This document shows positions 60,207-64,000 of a stretch of DNA of 64,000 nt, piece after piece. The position numbers and the translations under genes are program-made. The first letter of the stretch is position 1. Every line of letters begins with the position of its first letter. Under the pieces are notes generated by a model that was given only the letters and a program-made list of their open reading frames with translations, was not told where the DNA came from and did no database searches. The stretch comes from an uncultured Collinsella sp. (GTDB taxonomy: Bacteria; Actinomycetota; Coriobacteriia; Coriobacteriales; Coriobacteriaceae), in the NCBI GenBank assembly GCA_958405195.1, contig CATYDM010000002.1:100925-164924 (forward strand), in the 5' to 3' direction.

Positions 60207-60299
60207 GGAGGCCCCGTTCACCCTACGCTTTTCCCTTGCGCTCACCTGGCTTTGCCAGAAGTCGCGCAATGGGAAAAGCTTCGGGTGAACGGGGCCTCC
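60207..60299. repeat. 93-bp palindromic element after fba
   Basis: The 17 bases GGAGGCCCCGTTCACCC (60207-60223) match their reverse complement at 60283-60299. Further nested pairs are CTTTTCCC/GGGAAAAG (60228-60235, 60271-60278), TGCGC/GCGCA, and a central CTGGC/GCCAG hairpin. The whole element folds on itself. It follows the aldolase stop by 22 bp and may end that transcript, or be a mobile structured repeat. Confidence 0.75.
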
Positions 60300-60377
60300 T
60301 TCGTTAACTCGCCACAGGGTTACTGGGCTGAATTCATTTTTTATAGGTACCGTTTATCGGTGTTGAGGGTTCCTTTA

Positions 60378-60406
60378 TTGGGGCTTTCTTTTTATCTCGC
60401 TACAAT
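60378..60406 (+). promoter_or_regulatory. promoter of the transglutaminase-fold gene
   Basis: TTGGGG (60378-60383) and TACAAT (60401-60406) are spaced by 17 bases, and the predicted start of transcription lies about 30 bp before the ATG at 60441. This supports the later start codon over in-frame codons from 60252. Confidence 0.5.
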
Positions 60407-60440
60407 GGACTTCAAGAGTTCTAATGACTTGGAGTTTGGT

Positions 60441-61874
60441 ATGGCTGTTATTAATGTGCTGCCTTCGGATGGGAAGGTTATTGACGAGGGTCCTGTTGGT
60501 TGCTCTGTTGATGTTTGCAATGATGACTTCCGTTTTCTAGATGTTGGCTTGCCACCCGAGATTCTGCGTTTAAAGGACGCGGGGTATCTTTCGCAGGCTA
60601 TTGAGGCTTGCGACCGCCTACTTGCCCAAGATCCCGATCCCTCGCTTGCTGCCTGCGTTCGTGCCGAGCGGTATCGCATGCTCGAGACGCCGCTTCATTT
60701 TTCGGTGTCGCGCGATCAGGCTATTGCGATGATTCGCGAGGAGTGGCCTGAGTTTACCGAAGAGCAGTTTGACGACCTGATTAATCGCAAGCGTATTGAC
60801 TGGCGCTTTATCGATGGCGAGCTGTTTGTTCTCGATAACTTCCTCGATTCGCTTCGCGTGTACCCCAAGGAGGTTCCGGGCCTGCGTCCCGATTCTACGG
60901 ACGGCATAGCGCTGCGTAACCAGATACTCAGGGAGATGGAGTCGCAAAACGGGTTGACTCGCGTCATCACGCTTAAGGCATCCGTGTCTGTCCCCGGTGC
61001 TTTGGAGGGGGAGACCGTTCGCGCGTGGCTTCCCGTTGCCGCCGCCTGTCGTCAACAGTCTCAAATCGAGGTTCTCGATATGACGTCGGAGGGTACCGTT
61101 GCCTCTGAAAACGTTTCGGCTCGTACTGTCTCTTGGACATCTTCGACTGAACATTCATTCTCGGTGACCTATCGCTATCACATAGATGCCGCCTATTGCG
61201 ATATCTATGGTGGCGCGCTCCCATCGCATACGTGCATGGACACGCCGCTGCCCGTGGACACTTCCGAGGACCGTCCGCACATTGCGTTTACGCCGTACCT
61301 GCGACAGTTGACGGAGCGTGTTGTTGACGGGCTCGAGGATCCGCTCGATCGCGCTCGTGCTATCTATGATTACCTGACACAGCATATCGACTATCGCTAT
61401 CAGCCACCGTACCTGCTTTTGGGATCTATTGCCGACGACTGTGCGCATTCTTTACGCGGCGATTGCGGCGTTATGGCGCTCACGTTTATCACCATGTGCC
61501 GCATCGCGGGCGTGCCTGCCCGTTGGCAGAGCGGCCTGTATGTTGCTCCCGATTCGGTGGGGCCGCACGATTGGGCTGAGTTCTATACGCCACAGACCGG
61601 TTGGCTTAACGCCGACGTATCGTTCGGTTCCTCGGCGCGCAGGATGGGGGAGGAGTGGCGTCGTCGTCACTACTTTGGCAACCTCGACCCGTGGCGTATG
61701 GTGGCCAACAATCGATTCCAGGCTGAATTTGTGCCTGCTTTCGATGGCATGCGTGAGGACCCCTATGACAACCAGATGGGCGAGGCCTCGGTTGACGGAC
61801 GTGGATGTCGTAAGCGGGAGATGTTGCGCAAGGTTGAGCTTATCGAAATGCTCGAAGTTCCATTTTCGGACTAA
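60441..61874 (+). CDS. transglutaminase-fold protein
   Basis: A 477-residue cytoplasmic protein with a C-terminal transglutaminase-like cysteine-protease fold: RGDCGVMALTFITMC (Cys), GPHDWAEFYTP (His) and WLNADVSFGS (Asp). A TPR-like helical segment (about 30-70) and a beta-rich middle come first. The activity may be a peptidase or a crosslinking reaction; no target is known. GGAG lies six bases before the ATG and a promoter fits this start; an open frame reaches back to 60252 across the palindrome and is not used. Confidence 0.82.
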   Translation: MAVINVLPSDGKVIDEGPVGCSVDVCNDDFRFLDVGLPPEILRLKDAGYLSQAIEACDRLLAQDPDPSLAACVRAERYRMLETPLHFSVSRDQAIAMIREEWPEFTEEQFDDLINRKRIDWRFIDGELFVLDNFLDSLRVYPKEVPGLRPDSTDGIALRNQILREMESQNGLTRVITLKASVSVPGALEGETVRAWLPVAAACRQQSQIEVLDMTSEGTVASENVSARTVSWTSSTEHSFSVTYRYHIDAAYCDIYGGALPSHTCMDTPLPVDTSEDRPHIAFTPYLRQLTERVVDGLEDPLDRARAIYDYLTQHIDYRYQPPYLLLGSIADDCAHSLRGDCGVMALTFITMCRIAGVPARWQSGLYVAPDSVGPHDWAEFYTPQTGWLNADVSFGSSARRMGEEWRRRHYFGNLDPWRMVANNRFQAEFVPAFDGMREDPYDNQMGEASVDGRGCRKREMLRKVELIEMLEVPFSD

Positions 61875-61913
61875 TCAACAGAAAGCTGTGATAAACTAAC
61901 TCACGCATTACGT

Positions 61914-62000
61914 GCCCGAGTGGCGGAATTGGCAGACGCAGTGGACTCAAAATCCACCGTTGGCAACAACGTGCGAGTTCGAGTCTCGCCTCGGGCACCA
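61914..62000 (+). tRNA. tRNA-Leu (CAA)
   Basis: An 87-nt leucine tRNA with the acceptor stem GCCCGAG/CTCGGGC, the anticodon loop CTCAAAA (anticodon CAA) between GTGGA and TCCAC, a long variable arm (about CGTTGGCAACAACG), the T-loop GAGTTCGAGTCTC and an encoded CCA (61998-62000). A T-run terminator follows at once. Confidence 0.95.
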
Positions 62001-62229
62001 TACATGCAAGTGAGCGTTCAAGGGGGTCAAGGCCCCCTTTTTCGTGCCGAACTCGCGTGAGCGCGCGGAGCGTCAAGCAAACAGGCCCGTGGCCTGTTTG
62101 TAGCGGAGCGTGGCGAGGGCGCCATGCGCCCGAAGCCCGGGGCTTCGCGGAGCGAAGGCCCTTCGAGTCTCGCCTCGGGCACCATACATGCACCTGCGCT
62201 TCAAGGGGGTCAAGGCCCCCTTTTTCGTG
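61978..62229 (+). repeat. duplicated tRNA-Leu 3' end and terminator
   Basis: The 31 bases at 61978-62008, which cover part of the T arm, the acceptor 3' strand and CCA, recur exactly at 62162-62192. The next block, the 30-bp terminator region 62017-62046, recurs exactly at 62200-62229. So about 68 bp of tRNA end plus terminator are repeated 184 bp apart. Between the copies (62060-62161) are three hairpins (AACAGGCC/GGCCTGTT, GGGCGC/GCGCCC, GAAGCCC/GGGCTTC) separated by GCGGAGCG units. An att-type duplication at a tRNA or a mobile structured insert would explain it. Confidence 0.8.
62019..62042 (+). terminator. terminator of tRNA-Leu (copy 1)
   Basis: GGGGG and CCCCC around TCAAGG, followed by five T residues, form a compact rho-independent terminator right after the tRNA. 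An identical copy stands at 62202-62225. Confidence 0.85.
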
Positions 62230-62446
62230 TACGTAATGTGATAACGCGCGGTACGTGTTATTATTCGCAAGGCGTTGTTCCCGCAATGCCCTAAAGAGGA
62301 ACCCGAGGGTTCCCACCTTTTGGCGCCAATGAGCAGCTGACTGGTCATACAACCTAGATTCCCTTCCTCATACCGAGGATGTCTATGTGTACGACCTGGT
62401 TGCTGAAAAGCGCCGGGTTATTTTTTTATGAATGGAGGTAGGGAAA
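62230..62446 (+). promoter_or_regulatory. infC leader with attenuator hairpins
   Basis: This stretch leads to infC. A TATTAT box (62259-62264) may be its -10 element. A short palindrome GGAACCC/GGGTTCC (about 62298-62313) is followed by the stem ACCTGG/CCGGGT (about 62394-62418), which ends in a T-run (62420-62427) directly before the ribosome site. This looks like an attenuator that controls entry into infC-rpmI-rplT, as known for L20/IF3 leaders of other bacteria. The regulatory protein is not identified. Confidence 0.5.
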
Positions 62447-63001
62447 ATAGCTAAGTCTGATGACACCCGCATCAACGACGAGATCACCGCATCTTCGTGC
62501 CGTTTGATTGGCGTCGATGGCTCTCAGCTCGGCCTGTTCGCCATCCGCGATGCCCAGCGCGTCGCTGACGATCAGGGTCTCGACCTGGTCGAGATCGCTC
62601 CCAACGCGGAGCCGCCGGTCTGCAAGGTCATGGACTACGGTAAGTTCAAGTACCAGCAGGCCATGAAGGCTAAGGCCGCTCGTAAGAACCAGTCCAAGGT
62701 CGAGGTCAAGGAAATGAAGTTCCGACCCAAGATCGACGTTGGCGACTACGAGACCAAGAAGGGCCACGTTCTGCGTTTCCTCAAGAAGGGCGCACGCGTT
62801 AAGATCACCATCATGTTCCGCGGCCGTGAGATGGCTCACCCGGAGCAGGGTCTTAACGTTCTCGAGCGTCTCGCCGAGGATCTCAAGCCTTACGCTACGG
62901 TCGAGTCCAAGCCTAAGATGGAAGGCCGTAACATGCTTATGCTGCTCGCCCCGATTAAGGGCGCCTTCGATGAGGATAAAGCGGCAAGCGATACCAAGTA
63001 A
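62447..63001 (+). CDS. infC: translation initiation factor IF-3 with ATA start
   Basis: IF-3 of about 184 residues, which keeps the 30S subunit free and checks initiation. Typical blocks are DTRINDEITASSCRLIG, DLVEIAPNAEPPVCKVMDYG and RFLKKGARVKITIMFRGRE. The ATG at 62432 lies within the GGAGGT ribosome site, so the true start is probably the ATA at 62447, seven bases after GGAGGT. Non-standard starts such as ATT or ATA are common for infC and let IF-3 repress its own synthesis. L35 and L20 follow. Confidence 0.92.
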   Translation: MAKSDDTRINDEITASSCRLIGVDGSQLGLFAIRDAQRVADDQGLDLVEIAPNAEPPVCKVMDYGKFKYQQAMKAKAARKNQSKVEVKEMKFRPKIDVGDYETKKGHVLRFLKKGARVKITIMFRGREMAHPEQGLNVLERLAEDLKPYATVESKPKMEGRNMLMLLAPIKGAFDEDKAASDTK

Positions 63002-63033
63002 CTAGTGTTCTGTAACCGATTAAGGAGTATTTC

Positions 63034-63225
63034 ATGCCTAAGATGAAGTCCCACAGCGGCACCAAGAAGCGTTTCCGCAAGACTGGTACCGGCAAGCTTA
63101 TGCGCGCCAAGGCTTTCAAGAGCCACATCCTGAGCAAGAAGTCCACCAAACGTAAGCGTGGCTTCCGTCAGGAGACCGAGATCGCCGCTGCCGACCGCAA
63201 GGTCATCAAGTCGCGTCTCGCCTAA
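63034..63225 (+). CDS. rpmI: 50S ribosomal protein L35
   Basis: A 63-residue L35 with the classic start PKMKSHSGTKKRFRKTGTGK and a basic end. AAGGAG precedes the ATG. It lies between infC and rplT, the conserved order. Confidence 0.96.
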   Translation: MPKMKSHSGTKKRFRKTGTGKLMRAKAFKSHILSKKSTKRKRGFRQETEIAAADRKVIKSRLA

Positions 63226-63271
63226 GTTCGCGTTCCCGTTTTTCTTTTTACCGTCTAGGAGTTGATAGAAC

Positions 63272-63631
63272 ATGGCACGTATTAAGCGCGCTGTTGCCGC
63301 CAAGAAGAAGCGCCGTACCGTTATGCACCGTGCGAAGGGTTACTACGGTGCCGCTTCGCGTACTTACAAGCATGCTAAAGAGCAGGTCCAGCACTCCCTG
63401 CAGTATCAGTATCGTGATCGCCGCAACAAGAAGCGCGAGATCCGTTCTCTCTGGATCACCCGTATCAACGCTGCCGCTCGCCTGAACGACATCTCTTACT
63501 CTCAGTTCATGCATGGCCTGAAGGTTGCCGGCATCGAGCTCGACCGTAAGGTCCTGGCTCAGATGGCTTACGAGGACATCGAGTCCTTCAACGAGCTGGC
63601 TGCCATTGCCAAGAAGGCTCTCGAGGCCTAA
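63272..63631 (+). CDS. rplT: 50S ribosomal protein L20
   Basis: A 119-residue L20 (ARIKRAVAAKKKRRTVMHRA, RNKKREIRSLWITRINAAAR, YSQFMHGLKVAGIELDRK), an early-binding 23S rRNA protein. In many bacteria L20 represses its operon through the leader RNA. TAGGAG lies nine bases before the ATG. Confidence 0.96.
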   Translation: MARIKRAVAAKKKRRTVMHRAKGYYGAASRTYKHAKEQVQHSLQYQYRDRRNKKREIRSLWITRINAAARLNDISYSQFMHGLKVAGIELDRKVLAQMAYEDIESFNELAAIAKKALEA

Positions 63632-63650
63632 TAGATTCTGCTGAATCGCA

Positions 63651-63689
63651 AGGGGAGTGTCGCACTGTGCGCGGCACTCCCTCTTTTTT
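63651..63689 (+). terminator. terminator after rplT
   Basis: GGGAGTG (63653-63659) pairs with CACTCCC (63675-63681), with GC pairs inside, and TCTTTTTT follows. It closes the infC-rpmI-rplT operon. Confidence 0.85.
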
Positions 63690-64000
63690 ATCGAAAGCGC
63701 TGGTTTACATAGCAAAAAGCGCGGGTAGATAGACACTTACAGGTGACCGATCTTTATATATCTCTTAATCGAAGGGTCATCATCTGATACGTGCAGTATT
63801 TCTGCATCAGCCTTTCTATTACTTATATAGGAAGCGATATGTTGTGTAGGACTTGTGAAGAGTGGAATTGACGTCCCACATCGCTTCGCGGTCTGGCAAT
63901 ATATCTCCTTGCCGCGCGGCCCGGTCGAACCGGATGGACCGCAAAGCGTGCACCTTGAGAACCGGATACTGCGAGGATGGACACACCAGATGTGTCGCAT
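63690..64000 (+). promoter_or_regulatory. AT-rich region and probable rRNA-operon leader
   Basis: From 63760 to 63880 the sequence is clearly AT-richer than the rest of the window, as expected for strong promoters. The motif TGCACCTTGAGAACC (63949-63963) resembles boxA of actinobacterial and Firmicute rrn leaders (TGTTxTTTGAGAACT), and GACACA/TGTGTC (63980-63996) forms a hairpin after it. A ribosomal RNA operon may start just beyond the edge. The minus-strand open frame here (63737-64000) has no support as a gene. Confidence 0.4.

Noticed and set aside
61840..62352. 170-codon minus-strand frame over tRNA-Leu and its repeat
   Set aside because: It reads through the tRNA and both terminators; the repeated peptide phrase it shows merely reflects the duplicated DNA.
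63737..64000. 87-codon minus-strand frame at the right edge
   Set aside because: No ribosome site or family resemblance; it crosses the boxA-like region that better fits an rRNA leader.
1..64000. CRISPR arrays or complete insertion sequences
   Set aside because: No regularly spaced direct repeats and no transposase-coding frame were seen on either strand; the repeats in the window are palindromic intergenic elements.

Overview
The window looks like chromosomal DNA of a high-GC, Gram-positive gut anaerobe of the Coriobacteriia, most likely Collinsella or a close relative. The basis is the high GC content, strong AGGAGG ribosome sites, Tat-type lipoproteins, an LPXTG-like anchor, a complete long-form PurL, a RecJ-helicase fusion, a DUF3516 helicase and a ferredoxin-type EtfA. 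The genus is inferred from the gene content and is not proven by a marker gene in the window.

Layout. 1-2507: an alcohol/aldehyde dehydrogenase pair, the first gene cut by the window edge. 2508-5975: a candidate type I toxin peptide, a stand-alone HIRAN protein, a small charged protein, a phosphoesterase and a DUF2130 coiled-coil protein. 6054-10876 (minus strand): a Ski2-like DUF3516 helicase, TrmB and a methyltransferase. 11144-15650: an XRE/membrane regulator with a DUF4097 partner, then Elp3 and a membrane-anchored spermidine-synthase-like protein. 15678-21296 (minus strand): a three-gene operon of a TerB-N/TerB-C protein, a BrxD-like DUF2791 ATPase and an Lhr-type helicase. This is the best candidate for an under-described stress or genome-defence system in the window. 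21384-25424: a DUF554 membrane protein and a five-gene operon of mostly exported or anchored proteins of unknown function. 25770-29395: an FAD dehydrogenase with EtfB and ferredoxin-EtfA, which looks like a lactate dehydrogenase/Etf complex. 29392-34866: HD hydrolase, AzlCD, KdgT, a diguanylate cyclase and an EamA exporter. 34968-43050: PurL, a cation/proton antiporter, an FabG-like reductase and homoserine dehydrogenase. 43301-49598: a complete branched-chain amino acid ABC importer with two tandem binding lipoproteins. 49904-52411: CutC, a DUF4931 protein and a BASS-family transporter. 52688-59123: RecJ-helicase, the (p)ppGpp synthetase/hydrolase and a metallo-hydrolase. 59318-63631: class II aldolase, a transglutaminase-fold protein, tRNA-Leu, and infC-rpmI-rplT. 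The right edge may be the leader of an rRNA operon.

The intergenic regions are unusually rich in perfect or near-perfect palindromes of 37-123 bp. Two of them, 14 kb apart, share the same 37-nt architecture around a GGGACAGG core, and three related hairpins stand in tandem near 40.5 kb. The 3' half of tRNA-Leu together with its terminator is duplicated 184 bp downstream, with three hairpins between the copies. No CRISPR array, complete insertion sequence, prophage or rRNA gene was seen.
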